DNA of 64,000 nt from Bradyrhizobium campsiandrae (GTDB lineage Bacteria > Pseudomonadota > Alphaproteobacteria > Rhizobiales > Xanthobacteraceae), in contig NZ_JAANIH010000007.1 of NCBI RefSeq assembly GCF_014529705.1, positions 62,001-126,000 of the forward strand, read 5' to 3'. Positions within the stretch are counted from its first letter, which is position 1; every line of letters starts with the position of its first letter. Positions 1 to 8,620 of the stretch are shown piece by piece. A program made the translations under genes and the position numbers. The notes under the pieces are model-generated. The model worked only from the letters and a program-made list of their open reading frames with translations, did not search any database and was not told the origin of the DNA.

Positions 1-607
1 CATCGATCACCTCGATGGGCGCGTTGGCATGGCCTTCATAGGCCTCCGCCTTGCGCACCACGCCGACGACGCGCGCGCCTTGCCAGGTCGCGATCTGCAC
101 CGCGGCCTGGCCAACCTTGCCGTTGACGCCGAACACCAGCACCGTTTCGCTCGCCTTCGGAATCCCGGCACGACGAAAGCCCTCCATCGCGGTGACGAAG
201 GGCACGCCAATGCCGGCAGCTTCCTCCCATGACACTGTCTTCGGCTTTTCAACGACCGCGTCGGCTTCGACGACGAGATGGCTGGCATGGGTGCCGTCGC
301 GGCGAATGCCGAGATCGCCGGACGAGCCGAACACCTCGCGACCGATCGTGCCGGCGGGCCCTTCGATCACCACGCCGGCATAGTCGCGGCCGGGCGTCCG
401 CGGGAACACGGCGTAGGGCATCAGCCCCGTCGCGGCCTTGACGTCGGACGGATTGACGGCGGCCGCCTTCACCTCGATCAGGAGATCGTTGGGACCGCGC
501 GTAAGGGTCCGACGTTCGACGGTCGGGGCAATGGAAGCGGCGTTTTCGGCCTTGGCATTGAGGCGAACGCAGCGCGCCTCGACGGTTGTGGTTTCGACTG
601 GCGACAT
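1..607 (-). CDS. Zinc-type alcohol dehydrogenase/quinone oxidoreductase (MDR) family protein, 3' end outside window
   Basis: Reading the minus strand from ATG at 607 gives about 202 residues that run off the left edge, so the C-terminal part is missing. The N-terminal half has the GroES-like pattern of medium-chain dehydrogenases: a VNPSDVKAATG stretch, then PGRDYAGVV and the start of the nucleotide-binding domain (VLVFGVNGKVGQAAVQIA). The Rossmann glycine motif reads GVNGKVG, as in NADPH:quinone oxidoreductases. I see none of the zinc-ligand Cys/His residues of true alcohol dehydrogenases, so a quinone oxidoreductase or enoyl reductase is likelier. It is transcribed in the same direction as paaK but separated from it by a palindromic repeat, so I do not assume a shared operon. 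Substrate unknown. Confidence 0.75.
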   Translation of the reverse strand, partial: MSPVETTTVEARCVRLNAKAENAASIAPTVERRTLTRGPNDLLIEVKAAAVNPSDVKAATGLMPYAVFPRTPGRDYAGVVIEGPAGTIGREVFGSSGDLGIRRDGTHASHLVVEADAVVEKPKTVSWEEAAGIGVPFVTAMEGFRRAGIPKASETVLVFGVNGKVGQAAVQIATWQGARVVGVVRKAEAYEGHANAPIEVID

Positions 608-671
608 GGACAAGACCCGCGATTTCTCGCGGGCCTTGTCGCCTTTGAGGAGACCCAAGTCAACCTGCCTC

Positions 672-783
672 CCCTCATCCCGAGGAGCCTGCGCAGCAGG
701 CGTCTCGAAGGGTGAAGGCCCGCGCTGCACCATCGGGCCTGTATGGTTCGAGACGCGCCTTCGGCGCTCCTCACCATGAGGAG
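672..783. repeat. Palindromic intergenic repeat, family II
   Basis: About 110 bp with imperfect inverted arms: CTCATCCCGAGGAGCCTGCG near 673 and CGGCGCTCCTCACCATGAGG ending near 782. The internal arms GCGTCTCGAAGG and GGTTCGAGACGC also pair. It lies between the partial dehydrogenase and paaK. It resembles an abundant intergenic element of Bradyrhizobium-type genomes (from memory, not searched). Confidence 0.65.
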
Positions 784-793
784 AGAGAGAGAG

Positions 794-2125
794 TCAATCC
801 TTGGGCCGCTTGTCGTAGAGCCGCCTGGCCTTCCCGAGCGAGCGCTCCAGCGTGTCCGGCGGGACGATCTGCACCTTCGCGCTGATGCCGATGGTGTTCT
901 TGATGTGGGTCGAGATCCGATCGGCGTGGTCGACGAGGCCGCGGCCATCCCAGCTTTCCGAACGCGCTTCGGCGACGATGGTGAGCTCGTCCATGCGGCC
1001 TTCGCGGGTCAATTCCAGGATGAAGTGCCCGCCGCACCAATCGGTCGCGAGCAACACCTCCTCGATCTGGGTGGGGAACAGATTGACGCCGCGCAGGATG
1101 ATCATGTCGTCCGAGCGCCCCGTCACCTTCTCCATGCGGCGCATGCCCGGCCGCGCCGTGCCCGGCAGCAGCCGCGTCAGATCGCGGGTGCGATAGCGGA
1201 TCACCGGAAACGCTTCCTTGGTGAGCGAGGTGAAGACCAGCTCGCCCTTCTCGCCGTCAGGCAGCACCGCGCCGGTCTCGGGGTCGATCACTTCGGGATA
1301 GAAATGGTCCTCCCAGATGTGCAGCCCGTCCTTGGTCTCGATGCATTCCTGGGCGACACCGGGGCCGATCACTTCGGACAGGCCGTAGATGTCGGTCGCA
1401 TCCATGTCGAACGCGTCTTCGATCTCGCCCCGCATCGCGTTGGTCCAGGGCTCGGCGCCGAAGATGCCGACCTTCAGCGAGCACTGTCGCGGGTCGAGCT
1501 TCTGGCGCTTGAACTCATCCAGGATCGCCAGCATGTAGCTCGGCGTCACCGTGATGATATCGGGGCGAAAATCGTTGATGAGCTGCACCTGCCGCTCGGT
1601 CATGCCGCCGGAGATCGGCACCACCGTGCAACCGAGCTTTTCGGCGCCGTAATGGACGCCAAGCCCCCCGGTGAAGAGGCCATAGCCATAAGCATTGTGG
1701 ATGATCATGCCGGTGCGGCCGCCGGCGGCGCGGATCGAGCGCGCCATCACCTCCGACCAGGTGTCGATGTCGGCCTGCGTATAGCCGACCACGATCGGCT
1801 TGCCCGTCGTGCCCGAGGAGGCATGCACGCGCACCAGCTTTTCGCGGGGCACGGCGAACATGCTGAAGGGATAGTTATCGCGCAGATCCGTCTTCACGGT
1901 GAACGGGAACTTCGCCAGATCCGACAGCTCGCGGAAATCGGACGGATGCACGCCAGCCCTGTCGAACGCCTTGCGGTAATGCGCAACGTTGTCATAGGCG
2001 TGCTTCAGCGACCAAGCGAGCCGCTGCTTTTGCAGCGTCATGATCTCATCACGCGACGCGCGTTCATGCGCGTCCATCTCGGCGCTATAAACGCTGCCGG
2101 CTTCCTTCAGCTTCGTTAAAGCCAT
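794..2125 (-). CDS. paaK: Phenylacetate-CoA ligase
   Basis: 443 residues, the usual PaaK length. It activates phenylacetate to phenylacetyl-CoA with ATP and CoA in the cytoplasm, the first step of aerobic phenylacetate degradation. The AMP-binding P-loop SSGTTGKP lies at residues 103-110. The adenylate-forming core continues with IYGLSEVIGPG and the C-terminal hinge region GRSDDMIILRGVN, typical of the family. I chose ATG at 2125 because GGGGAAA stands just upstream. An in-frame start at 2209 would overlap paaI and add 28 unrelated residues. It is the last gene of the paa set, 43 bp after paaI. Confidence 0.95.
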   Translation of the reverse strand: MALTKLKEAGSVYSAEMDAHERASRDEIMTLQKQRLAWSLKHAYDNVAHYRKAFDRAGVHPSDFRELSDLAKFPFTVKTDLRDNYPFSMFAVPREKLVRVHASSGTTGKPIVVGYTQADIDTWSEVMARSIRAAGGRTGMIIHNAYGYGLFTGGLGVHYGAEKLGCTVVPISGGMTERQVQLINDFRPDIITVTPSYMLAILDEFKRQKLDPRQCSLKVGIFGAEPWTNAMRGEIEDAFDMDATDIYGLSEVIGPGVAQECIETKDGLHIWEDHFYPEVIDPETGAVLPDGEKGELVFTSLTKEAFPVIRYRTRDLTRLLPGTARPGMRRMEKVTGRSDDMIILRGVNLFPTQIEEVLLATDWCGGHFILELTREGRMDELTIVAEARSESWDGRGLVDHADRISTHIKNTIGISAKVQIVPPDTLERSLGKARRLYDKRPKD

Positions 2126-2168
2126 TCTCGTTTCCCCACATTGATCCGTTCTTTTTCTTTGTTGATCT

Positions 2169-2618
2169 TTATTGTTCCTGCGCCGGCAGCCAGGTGCCGG
2201 CAATGACACGCGAATGCCCGCGGAATTCCGCGATGACGGTATCGCCTGCGCTCACGCGCACGTCGTAGATGCCGGAGCGACCGCTTCGCGTGACTTCCCG
2301 CGCCTTGGCAACGAGGCGGTCGCCGAGCCTGCCCGGCTTGATGAAGGTGATCTGGCCTTGCGCGGCCACCACACGCTCGTTGTGCGAGTTGCAGGCGAAA
2401 GCGAACGCGGAATCGGCGAGCGTGAAGATGAATCCGCCATGGGCGATGCGCTGGCCGTTGACCATGTCCGGCCGCACCGTCATGGCGAGCGTAGCAAAGC
2501 CCGGACCGATCTCGACGATCTCCATGCCGAGGCCTTTGGAGGCATCGTCCTCCGCCCACATCGCATCGGCGCAGGCGCGGGCAATATCCTCAGTCGACAA
2601 GGCGGCTTTGACGTTCAC
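2169..2618 (-). CDS. paaI: Hydroxyphenylacetyl-CoA thioesterase PaaI
   Basis: 149 residues with a single hotdog fold. The family signature HGGFIFTLADSAFAFACNS is present, including the conserved Asp in the TLAD segment. PaaI hydrolyses ring-hydroxylated or dead-end phenylacetyl-CoA intermediates and so releases CoA when the pathway stalls. It lies 100 bp after paaE and 43 bp before paaK. The 100-bp gap holds a small odd palindrome (2679-2691), so a separate promoter is possible. Family assignment is strong; substrate preference is taken from the family. Confidence 0.93.
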   Translation of the reverse strand: MNVKAALSTEDIARACADAMWAEDDASKGLGMEIVEIGPGFATLAMTVRPDMVNGQRIAHGGFIFTLADSAFAFACNSHNERVVAAQGQITFIKPGRLGDRLVAKAREVTRSGRSGIYDVRVSAGDTVIAEFRGHSRVIAGTWLPAQEQ

Positions 2619-2678
2619 GCGCTTCTCCCGGCCAGATCTTATGCAGGATGTTCTGCTGGTTGGCTCAAGCTGTCAAAT

Positions 2679-2691
2679 AATGCGACGCATT
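2679..2691. promoter_or_regulatory. Odd palindrome upstream of paaI
   Basis: AATGCG-A-CGCATT, a perfect 13-bp odd palindrome in the 100-bp gap upstream of paaI. A TTGACA hexamer follows it on the minus strand, but no well-spaced -10 box was found. It may be an operator for paaIK. Weak evidence. Confidence 0.25.
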
Positions 2692-2718
2692 TGCATTCAC
2701 GGCCTCCAATACGCCCGA

Positions 2719-3804
2719 TCAGACATGGTCATAGTCGACCACGACCCGCTCGGATGACGGCTTGGCCTGGCAGGTCAGGATAAAACCCGCCTTCAGCTCC
2801 CACGGCTCCAGCGAATAGTTGATGTCCATCGGCGCTTCGCCCTCGACCAGCTTGGCGCGGCAGGTCGAGCACATCCCGCCCTTGCAGGCGAAGGGCAGAT
2901 CGACGCCGGCGCGCAGCGCAGCATCGAGGATCGCCTCGTCCTCCGCGACCGGCACGTCGCGGCGCTTGCCGTCGATGATCAGCGAGGCGATCGCCTTGGG
3001 CGGCGCGTCGGGCGCTACGACCTTCTTCGGCCGCGGCTTGCCGCCGAATTCGGAGACAAAGCGCTCGACATGGATGCGCTCGCCCGCGATGCCGAGATCG
3101 CGACAAGTCGCCTCGACCTCCTCACTCATGCCTGAAGGCCCGCAGATGAAGACGTGATCGACACTTGCAGCCGGAACCAGCGAGCGCAGCAGTACCCTCA
3201 CTTTCTCGCCGTCCAGCCGGCCATGCAGGATCGGGATGTCCTGCTCCTCGCCGGAGAGGACATGGAAGATCGAAAAGCGGTTGATGAAGCGATCCTTCAG
3301 CTCCTCCAACGCTTCCAGGAACATGATTTTGTCGGTGCTGCGATTGCCGTAGAACAGGAAGAAGCGGCTGTCCGGCTCACGCGCGAGCACGCCCTTGACG
3401 ATCGACAGGATCGGCGTGATGCCGGAGCCTGCGGCAAAGCCGACATGGATGCGGGCGCGCTCCGCCGGCGGCACCACACCAAAACGCCCGGTCGGCGTCA
3501 TCACGTCGAGCTCGTCGCCGCGCTTCAGCTCGTCCGCCGCCCAGCTCGAAAACGCCCCGCCATCGACCTTCTTCACGGCAATGCGGATCTCGCCGTCGTC
3601 AGGGCCGGAGCAGATCGAATAGGAGCGGCGCACCTCCTCGCCGTCGAGCGTCGTGCGGAGCGTCAGGTACTGGCCGGGCGTGAAGGCGTAGTCGCCGGTG
3701 AGCTCGCGAGGGATGCTGAAGGTCATCGAGACGGCGTCCGACGCCTCACGGCGGAGGTCGTTGACGGCCAGGCGGTGAAAGCGCGGTGCGGCTGCGGCGG
3801 ACAT
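2719..3804 (-). CDS. paaE: Phenylacetyl-CoA epoxidase reductase subunit PaaE
   Basis: 361 residues, the standard size. The N-terminal ferredoxin-reductase domain carries the FAD motif RSYS (residues 60-63) and the NADP-binding loop GSGITP (126-131). The C-terminal plant-type ferredoxin domain has all four [2Fe-2S] cysteines at 307, 312, 315 and 345. It passes electrons from NADPH to the di-iron PaaA/PaaC oxygenase. It is separated from paaD by 136 bp containing a palindromic repeat, so the repeat sits inside the apparent paaABCDE operon. Confidence 0.95.
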   Translation of the reverse strand: MSAAAAPRFHRLAVNDLRREASDAVSMTFSIPRELTGDYAFTPGQYLTLRTTLDGEEVRRSYSICSGPDDGEIRIAVKKVDGGAFSSWAADELKRGDELDVMTPTGRFGVVPPAERARIHVGFAAGSGITPILSIVKGVLAREPDSRFFLFYGNRSTDKIMFLEALEELKDRFINRFSIFHVLSGEEQDIPILHGRLDGEKVRVLLRSLVPAASVDHVFICGPSGMSEEVEATCRDLGIAGERIHVERFVSEFGGKPRPKKVVAPDAPPKAIASLIIDGKRRDVPVAEDEAILDAALRAGVDLPFACKGGMCSTCRAKLVEGEAPMDINYSLEPWELKAGFILTCQAKPSSERVVVDYDHV

Positions 3805-3832
3805 CAGAAATACCCTGGCTTGGTCTCACGGC

Positions 3833-3919
3833 CGTCATTGCGAGGAACTCTTGTGACGAAGCAATCCAGACTGCTTCCGCAGAGACAGTCTGGATTGCTT
3901 CGCTGCGCTCGCAATGACG
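3833..3919. repeat. Palindromic intergenic repeat, family I, copy 1
   Basis: About 87 bp between paaE and paaD. The outer arms are CGTCATTGCGAG and CTCGCAATGACG; the inner arms are GAAGCAATCCAGACTG and CAGTCTGGATTGCTTC. It can fold into one long hairpin. Four more copies occur at 9925, 18446, 59872 and 63536. Confidence 0.85.
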
Positions 3920-3940
3920 ATGGGGTTGGCATTTGGGGCC

Positions 3941-4444
3941 TCAATGACACTTGAAATAATCAAAAGGTTCGCGGCAGGCCCTGCAGCGCCACAGCGCCTT
4001 GCAGGAGGTCGAGCCGAATTCGGACAGCAGCTCGGTCTTGTCCGAGCCGCATTGCGGGCACGCGATCGCTTGAGCGCCGAACAGCGCGCGGCGCGAGCTC
4101 GCGGCCTGCGGCGGCGCGATGCCGTAAGCGCGCAACTTCTGCCGGCCCGCCTCACTCATCCAGTCAGTGGTCCAGGCCGGCGACAGCACGGTGAGAACCT
4201 TCGGTCGGCGGAAACCGGCGCGCTCCAGCGCGATCTCGATTTCGAGCGCGATCATGTTCATCGCCGGGCAACCCGAATAGGTCGGGGTGATCGCGACCTC
4301 GACACGATCGCCATCGAGGGTGACATCGCGCAGCACGCCGAGATCGGCGATGCTCAGCACGGGAATCTCGGGATCGACCACGCTCGCCGCGGCGTCCCAG
4401 GCTCGCTGGCGCAACTCGCTCTCTCGCTCTGATACCATCACCAT
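3941..4444 (-). CDS. paaD: Phenylacetyl-CoA epoxidase subunit PaaD
   Basis: 167 residues. The N-terminal part is a MIP18/SufT-type domain (VVDPEIPVLSIADLGV, then TYSGCPAMNMIA). The C-terminal end is a cysteine-rich zinc-ribbon-like tail: CPQCGS, TSCKALWRCRACRE and a final KC. PaaD is required for phenylacetyl-CoA oxygenation in vivo and is thought to help Fe-S or di-iron maturation. The first ATG at 4444 is used here; a second ATG at 4438 overlaps the paaC stop as TGATG, so the start is uncertain by two residues. Translationally coupled to paaC. Confidence 0.93.
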   Translation of the reverse strand: MVMVSERESELRQRAWDAAASVVDPEIPVLSIADLGVLRDVTLDGDRVEVAITPTYSGCPAMNMIALEIEIALERAGFRRPKVLTVLSPAWTTDWMSEAGRQKLRAYGIAPPQAASSRRALFGAQAIACPQCGSDKTELLSEFGSTSCKALWRCRACREPFDYFKCH

Positions 4445-5214
4445 GTCTGCCCCGGAAAGGTTCGCTGCATCGATTGCAGCTCCGACAGGAGATGGCCAAG
4501 GTGCTCGCTATGTCGGCCGGCGCGGCCGCCCTGCTGCATCCAATCGTTTTGCGGCAGCGTAAGCGTTGCTTCCTTGACGACATCGGAAAGCGTCGTCAGC
4601 CAGCGCCCGCGCAAGGTGCCGGGATCGATGGCGATACCGGCATGGATCAGCGCGCGTTCGCCGTCGTCGACGACGAACATCTCGCCGGTAAAGGCCCAGA
4701 GCTGATCGATCGCGGCCTGCGCCCGGGCGTGGCTCTCGTCCGTGCCGTCGCCGAGCCGGATGATCCATTCCGAGGCATGGCGCAGATGATAGGCGCTTTC
4801 CTTCTCCGACTTCGCGGCGATGGCCGCCAGCGTCGCATCGCGCGAAGTCATCATCGCGCGCCAATAGAGGTCCGCGAAGGCGGAATAGAATAACTGCCGC
4901 ACCAGGGTCTGGGCAAAATCGCCATTCGGCTGCTCGACCAGCAGCAGATTGCGGTACTGCCTGACATCGCGCAAATAGGCGAGCTTGTCCTCGTCGTTAT
5001 CCCTGCCTTCGGCCTTGGCGGCATAGCTGTAGAGCTCGCGGGCCTGGCCGATGAGGTCGAGCGCAATATTGGACAGCGCCATGTCCTCTTCCAGCATCGG
5101 CGCATGGCCGCACCATTCCGACAGCCGGTGGCCGAGGATCAGCGCATCGTCGGCGCGGCGCAGGGCATAGAGCACCAGCGGCGTTTCGGAGACCTGGATG
5201 TTGGCAGCAGCCAT
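4438..5214 (-). CDS. paaC: Phenylacetyl-CoA epoxidase structural subunit PaaC
   Basis: 258 residues. PaaC pairs with PaaA in the multicomponent oxygenase that forms 1,2-epoxyphenylacetyl-CoA. The protein is alpha-helical and ferritin-like; stretches such as LGHRLSEWCGHAPMLEEDMA and KEKESAYHLRHASEW-type helices match PaaC. I place the start at ATG 5214, which overlaps the paaB stop as TGATG; a GTG one codon upstream (5217) is the alternative. It overlaps paaD at its 3' end. Confidence 0.93.
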   Translation of the reverse strand: MAAANIQVSETPLVLYALRRADDALILGHRLSEWCGHAPMLEEDMALSNIALDLIGQARELYSYAAKAEGRDNDEDKLAYLRDVRQYRNLLLVEQPNGDFAQTLVRQLFYSAFADLYWRAMMTSRDATLAAIAAKSEKESAYHLRHASEWIIRLGDGTDESHARAQAAIDQLWAFTGEMFVVDDGERALIHAGIAIDPGTLRGRWLTTLSDVVKEATLTLPQNDWMQQGGRAGRHSEHLGHLLSELQSMQRTFPGQTW

Positions 5215-5501
5215 CACATGTGCCCCACTTCCTCGGGCACCTCGTAGAAGGTCGGGTGCCGATAGATCTTCGACTCGGCTGGTTCGAACATCATGCCCTT
5301 CTCGGCGGGGTCGCTCGCGGTGATCGCGGCCGACGGCACGATCCAGATCGACAGGCCTTCGCCACGGCGGGTGTAGATGTCGCGGGCGGCTTGCAGCGCC
5401 ATGGTGGCATCACTCGCATGCAGCGACCCGACATGCTTGTGTGCAAGCCCATTGCGGCTGCGAATGAAGACTTCCCACAATGGCGTATTCGGCGTGGCCA
5501 T
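5214..5501 (-). CDS. paaB: Phenylacetyl-CoA epoxidase subunit PaaB
   Basis: 95 residues, the normal PaaB length. It begins [18 protein letters not shown] and ends near [11 protein letters not shown]. PaaB is a small non-catalytic subunit that bridges PaaAC units and is needed for oxygenase activity. ATG at 5501 is preceded by GGGAGATC, a good ribosome site. A much longer in-frame extension to 5708 overlaps paaA and is not credible. The gene lies 10 bp after paaA and overlaps paaC. Confidence 0.94.
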   Translation of the reverse strand: MATPNTPLWEVFIRSRNGLAHKHVGSLHASDATMALQAARDIYTRRGEGLSIWIVPSAAITASDPAEKGMMFEPAESKIYRHPTFYEVPEEVGHM

Positions 5502-5511
5502 ATTGATCTCC

Positions 5512-6504
5512 CTATTCGGCAGCTTGCGCGGTCTGGCGCTGCGCGCGCTTCGCCGCATAGGCGGCTGCGGCCTCGCGCACCCAGGCGCCCTCGTCATGCG
5601 CCTTGCGGCGCGCGGCCATGCGGTCGCGATTGCACGGGCCGTTGCCTGCCAGTACCTGCTTGAACTCGGTCCAGTCGATTTCGCTGTAGCGCCAATGCCC
5701 GGCTGCATCCTGGGTCATGCCGGGATCGGGGATGGTGAGGCCGAGATATTGCGCCTGCGGCACGGTGGCATCGACGAATTTCTGGCGCAGCTCGTCGTTG
5801 GAGAAGCGCTTGATCTTCCATTTCGTCGAGGTGTCGCTGTGCTGGCTCGTCGCATCGGGCGGGCCGAACATCATCAGCACCGGCCACCACCAGCGGTTCA
5901 GCGCATCCTGCGCCATCGCCTTCTGCTCATCCGAGCCGCGGCACAGCGTCACCATGATCTCGTAACCCTGGCGCTGGTGGAACGATTCCTCCTTGCAAAC
6001 GCGGATCATGGCGCGTGCATAGGGGCCGTAGGAGCAGCGGCACAGCGGAATCTGGTTCATGATCGCGGCGCCGTCGACCAGCCAGCCGATCGTGCCGATG
6101 TCGGCCCAGGTCAGCGTCGGATAATTGAAGATCGAGGAATACTTGGCCTTGCCGGCAAGCATCGCATCGACCAGCTCCTCGCGCGATGAGCCGAGCGTCT
6201 CCGCTGCGGCATAGAGATAGAGCCCATGGCCGCATTCGTCCTGCACCTTGGCGAGCAGCGCGGCCTTGCGGCGCAAGGTCGGCGCACGCGTGATCCAGTT
6301 GCCCTCGGGCAGCATGCCGACGATTTCGGAATGGGCGTGCTGGGAGATCTGGCGCGTCAGCGTCTTGCGATAGGCCGCCGGCATCCAGTCGTTCGGCTCG
6401 ATGCGCTCCTCGGCATCGATGCGGGCCTGGAATTGCGCAGCTTTGCCTGCGTCCTCCAGACCGCGATCATCGGTCTCGGCCGTGTTCAGCGCCTGGGTAT
6501 ACAT
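5512..6504 (-). CDS. paaA: Phenylacetyl-CoA epoxidase catalytic subunit PaaA
   Basis: 330 residues. This is the catalytic di-iron oxygenase subunit. Two ligand-bearing helices are visible, DECGHG and [11 protein letters not shown], matching the carboxylate/histidine di-iron pattern of the family. The start at 6504 is chosen because GGGAGGA lies seven bases upstream; in-frame ATGs at 6510 and 6534 have no suitable spacing. It is first in the paaABCD run, 77 bp after paaX, with a promoter and palindrome in between (6533-6560). Confidence 0.95.
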   Translation of the reverse strand: MYTQALNTAETDDRGLEDAGKAAQFQARIDAEERIEPNDWMPAAYRKTLTRQISQHAHSEIVGMLPEGNWITRAPTLRRKAALLAKVQDECGHGLYLYAAAETLGSSREELVDAMLAGKAKYSSIFNYPTLTWADIGTIGWLVDGAAIMNQIPLCRCSYGPYARAMIRVCKEESFHQRQGYEIMVTLCRGSDEQKAMAQDALNRWWWPVLMMFGPPDATSQHSDTSTKWKIKRFSNDELRQKFVDATVPQAQYLGLTIPDPGMTQDAAGHWRYSEIDWTEFKQVLAGNGPCNRDRMAARRKAHDEGAWVREAAAAYAAKRAQRQTAQAAE

Positions 6505-6532
6505 GCGCATTCCTCCCGATTGATTGGAAGGC

Positions 6533-6560
6533 AATATATGACAAAAATCACGTCATGCAA
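6533..6560 (-). promoter_or_regulatory. paaA promoter with embedded palindrome (candidate PaaX operator)
   Basis: On the minus strand, TTGCAT (6560-6555) and TATATT (6538-6533) are 16 bases apart, a plausible -35/-10 pair about 30 bp before the paaA start codon. The spacer carries an inverted repeat ATGAC-N9-GTCAT (6538-6542 and 6552-6556). The repressor gene paaX lies immediately upstream, so control of paaA by PaaX at this site is a reasonable inference. I see no match to a published PaaX box. Confidence 0.5.
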
Positions 6561-6581
6561 GATATTTCTGTAACATATGGA

Positions 6582-7448
6582 TCAGACCCCAAATCTCCTT
6601 TCCAGGAGCTTGCGAGCCGGCGGCAGCGGTCCCTTCTCATTGGTTCCATGGCCATCAAGCCATTGTTCTGACGGAGCAAGCAGCGCGCGATAGATCTCGC
6701 CGCAAACCTCTCGCGCCGCCCTGCCCGGCCAATCCGCCGGCAGCAGGCTTTCGGGCAGCAGCGGATCGCGCAGCACGACACGGCGGTAATAGTGGATCAG
6801 CAGGATGCGCGCCGTGAAGGCGTCGGCCTCGGACAGGATTGTGCCGCGCGCGAGCGCGGCGCGCAGCGGCTCGAAGGTCTTCATGAATTTCAGATAGGCG
6901 TCCGCGGTGCGCTCCAGCGGCCAGCTCGCGCTAAGCAGGCGGCGCCCGCTGTCATCCTCGGCCGATACCTCGAGGCGTATCGCGCCCGCAGCCTCCTCCG
7001 GCACTGGCACACCCGATGGCGCGACCCACACGCCCGGCAGCGGGCTGCCGAAGCCGGCATTGCGTAGCGCCTCGCGCGAGGCGTCACGGTCCTCGCCATT
7101 ACCGATCAGCAACAGCTCGAAGCGGCCGGTCCAGTCGGAGGGCGGCGGATCATAGATGTGGCGGGTCGCGGCCTCGAATGTTTCGCGCCCCTTCTCGGCA
7201 AGGCGGTAAAAACTGTTGCGGCCGACCTTCTCGCGCGTCAGCCAGCCATCGGCAGCAAGCCGCGACATTGCCGTGCGCACCACGCTGCCATCGATGTCGA
7301 GGCCCTCGAAGAACGCCAGCAGCGTGCCGAGCCACACCGAACCGCCGCGCGGCACGATGGCGTCGCCGAACATGGTGATGACGATGGAGCCCGTGCGTGA
7401 CGGCTCACGCTTGAGCTGGTCGATGATGCGAGAGAGCGGATGCGCCAT
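6582..7448 (-). CDS. paaX: Phenylacetic acid degradation transcriptional repressor PaaX
   Basis: 288 residues, close to the 300-residue PaaX family. An N-terminal winged-helix domain contains SVVRTAMSRLAADGWLTREKVGRNSFYRL, the family recognition helix and wing. The central and C-terminal segments (ETFEAATRHIY; ARILLIHYYRRVVLRDPLLPE) match PaaX. In E. coli PaaX represses paa genes and phenylacetyl-CoA relieves repression. Here it stands directly upstream of paaA in the same direction, so it may control the paaA promoter at 6533-6560. Confidence 0.92.
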   Translation of the reverse strand: MAHPLSRIIDQLKREPSRTGSIVITMFGDAIVPRGGSVWLGTLLAFFEGLDIDGSVVRTAMSRLAADGWLTREKVGRNSFYRLAEKGRETFEAATRHIYDPPPSDWTGRFELLLIGNGEDRDASREALRNAGFGSPLPGVWVAPSGVPVPEEAAGAIRLEVSAEDDSGRRLLSASWPLERTADAYLKFMKTFEPLRAALARGTILSEADAFTARILLIHYYRRVVLRDPLLPESLLPADWPGRAAREVCGEIYRALLAPSEQWLDGHGTNEKGPLPPARKLLERRFGV

Positions 7449-7508
7449 GCGGCAGGCTTAGCGCGTTTGGGGCGGGCGCGACAATGGACGGGAGCGACGC
7501 TTTCTGTT

Positions 7509-7636
7509 CTCCCTCTCCCGCTTGCGGGAGAGGGTTGGGGAGAGGGTGTCTCCGCAACGGGACAATCCCCTTGAGGAAAGAACCCTCACCCGCCACGCTC
7601 TGCGAGCGTGTCGGCCTCTCCCGCAAGCGGGAGAGG
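7509..7636. repeat. Palindromic intergenic repeat, family III
   Basis: About 128 bp between paaX and a hydrolase gene. Arms near the left end (CCCTCTCCCGCTTGCGGGAG) recur in inverted orientation at the right end (CCTCTCCCGCAAGCGGGAGA), and each arm is itself palindromic. A smaller pair GCTCTGCGAGC lies inside. No gene seen here. Confidence 0.7.
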
Positions 7637-7648
7637 CGAAGAAAAAGA

Positions 7649-8419
7649 TCACCTGTGAGGATCAGGATACGCCACGCTCCGCCAGCCTGAGCGGTCGAAG
7701 GGACGCCATTGGCCTTCCTTCTGCGCGAGGCGATCGGCAACCGCATAGACGACGGCGGGGTGATGGCCCATGCCGCAATGGCTGCTCTCGACCTCGATGC
7801 TCTCGGTCTGCGCACCCGCCTTTTCCATGCACCCCTGCCAGGCGCAGACGCCGTCGGTGCGGCTGAAGATGGCGGTGGTCGGCACCGGCGGCGGGAGCGC
7901 GAGCTCGCCGCCGAACTGCGGGTCAACCTCATCAGACTTCCGCCCGCTCGCCCATTCGTAGACGCGCCAGGCATTGGTCGAGCGGGGATGGCCGGCGAAG
8001 GGGCTGCCGAGCGTGATCACCTGGCGCACGCGGTCGGGCATCATCTTGGCAAGCTGGCGCGCATAGAGGCCACCGAGGCTCCAGCCGACCAGGCTGATCT
8101 TGCGACCATGCTTGTCGTTGAGCTCCGCGACCAGATCGACCATCGCATGCTGCACGCCCTCGCGCAGGCCGTAATTGCGGCCCTGGCGCCAGCCGCTCAC
8201 GGCGTAGCCCTTGGCAGCCAGGAAGGTGCGCAGCGCGCGCGTGGACTCGTCGGACGCGACGAGACCCGGCAGCACCAGCACCGGATGCCCGTCGCCGCGC
8301 GGCGCAAGGCTCAGCAGCGGCAGCGCGCCGAGGAATGCGCCGAACTCGTGGATGGCGCGCCCTTCCAGAAACATCAGGGTACGGGACGGCGGACGCAGCG
8401 TCTGGGCGGTGGCGGTCAT
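7649..8419 (-). CDS. Alpha/beta hydrolase, lipase/esterase-like
   Basis: 256 residues. The nucleophile elbow GWSLGG (GXSXG) is followed by YARQLAKMMPDRVRQVITLGSPFAG, a pattern of PGAP1/triacylglycerol-lipase-like hydrolases. A late ESSHCGMGHHPAV segment carries the likely catalytic His. The start at ATG 8419 has AAGGGGA upstream. It is a paralogue of the hydrolase at 21147-21947: both share GDGHPVL, GWSLGG, VITLGSPFA and SRTDGV. Substrate unknown; the paralogue sits in a lipid gene cluster. Confidence 0.8.
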   Translation of the reverse strand: MTATAQTLRPPSRTLMFLEGRAIHEFGAFLGALPLLSLAPRGDGHPVLVLPGLVASDESTRALRTFLAAKGYAVSGWRQGRNYGLREGVQHAMVDLVAELNDKHGRKISLVGWSLGGLYARQLAKMMPDRVRQVITLGSPFAGHPRSTNAWRVYEWASGRKSDEVDPQFGGELALPPPVPTTAIFSRTDGVCAWQGCMEKAGAQTESIEVESSHCGMGHHPAVVYAVADRLAQKEGQWRPFDRSGWRSVAYPDPHR

Positions 8420-8620
8420 CAATGGATCCCCTTGGGAAGAATTCCTGAAGAGCCCTTGGCCGCGATGGCGGCAATGGGCATGAATTCCAATACGCCGGCT
8501 TCTCGATCGTTCCGCAACGCAACATGAATCAGCTAGGCGGCCGGTTCCGCACATTCAAGCGGGAGAGACGTAAGGCCACAATAGGCCCGCACGTTAATGC
8601 TAACGGTCGTGACGCAAAAG

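Noticed and set aside
743..2119. Long open frame (458 codons) on the plus strand opposite paaK
   Set aside because: It is antisense to a strong PaaK gene, lacks a ribosome site, and its residue composition (His/Asp/Arg-rich) is typical of the reverse complement of high-GC coding DNA.
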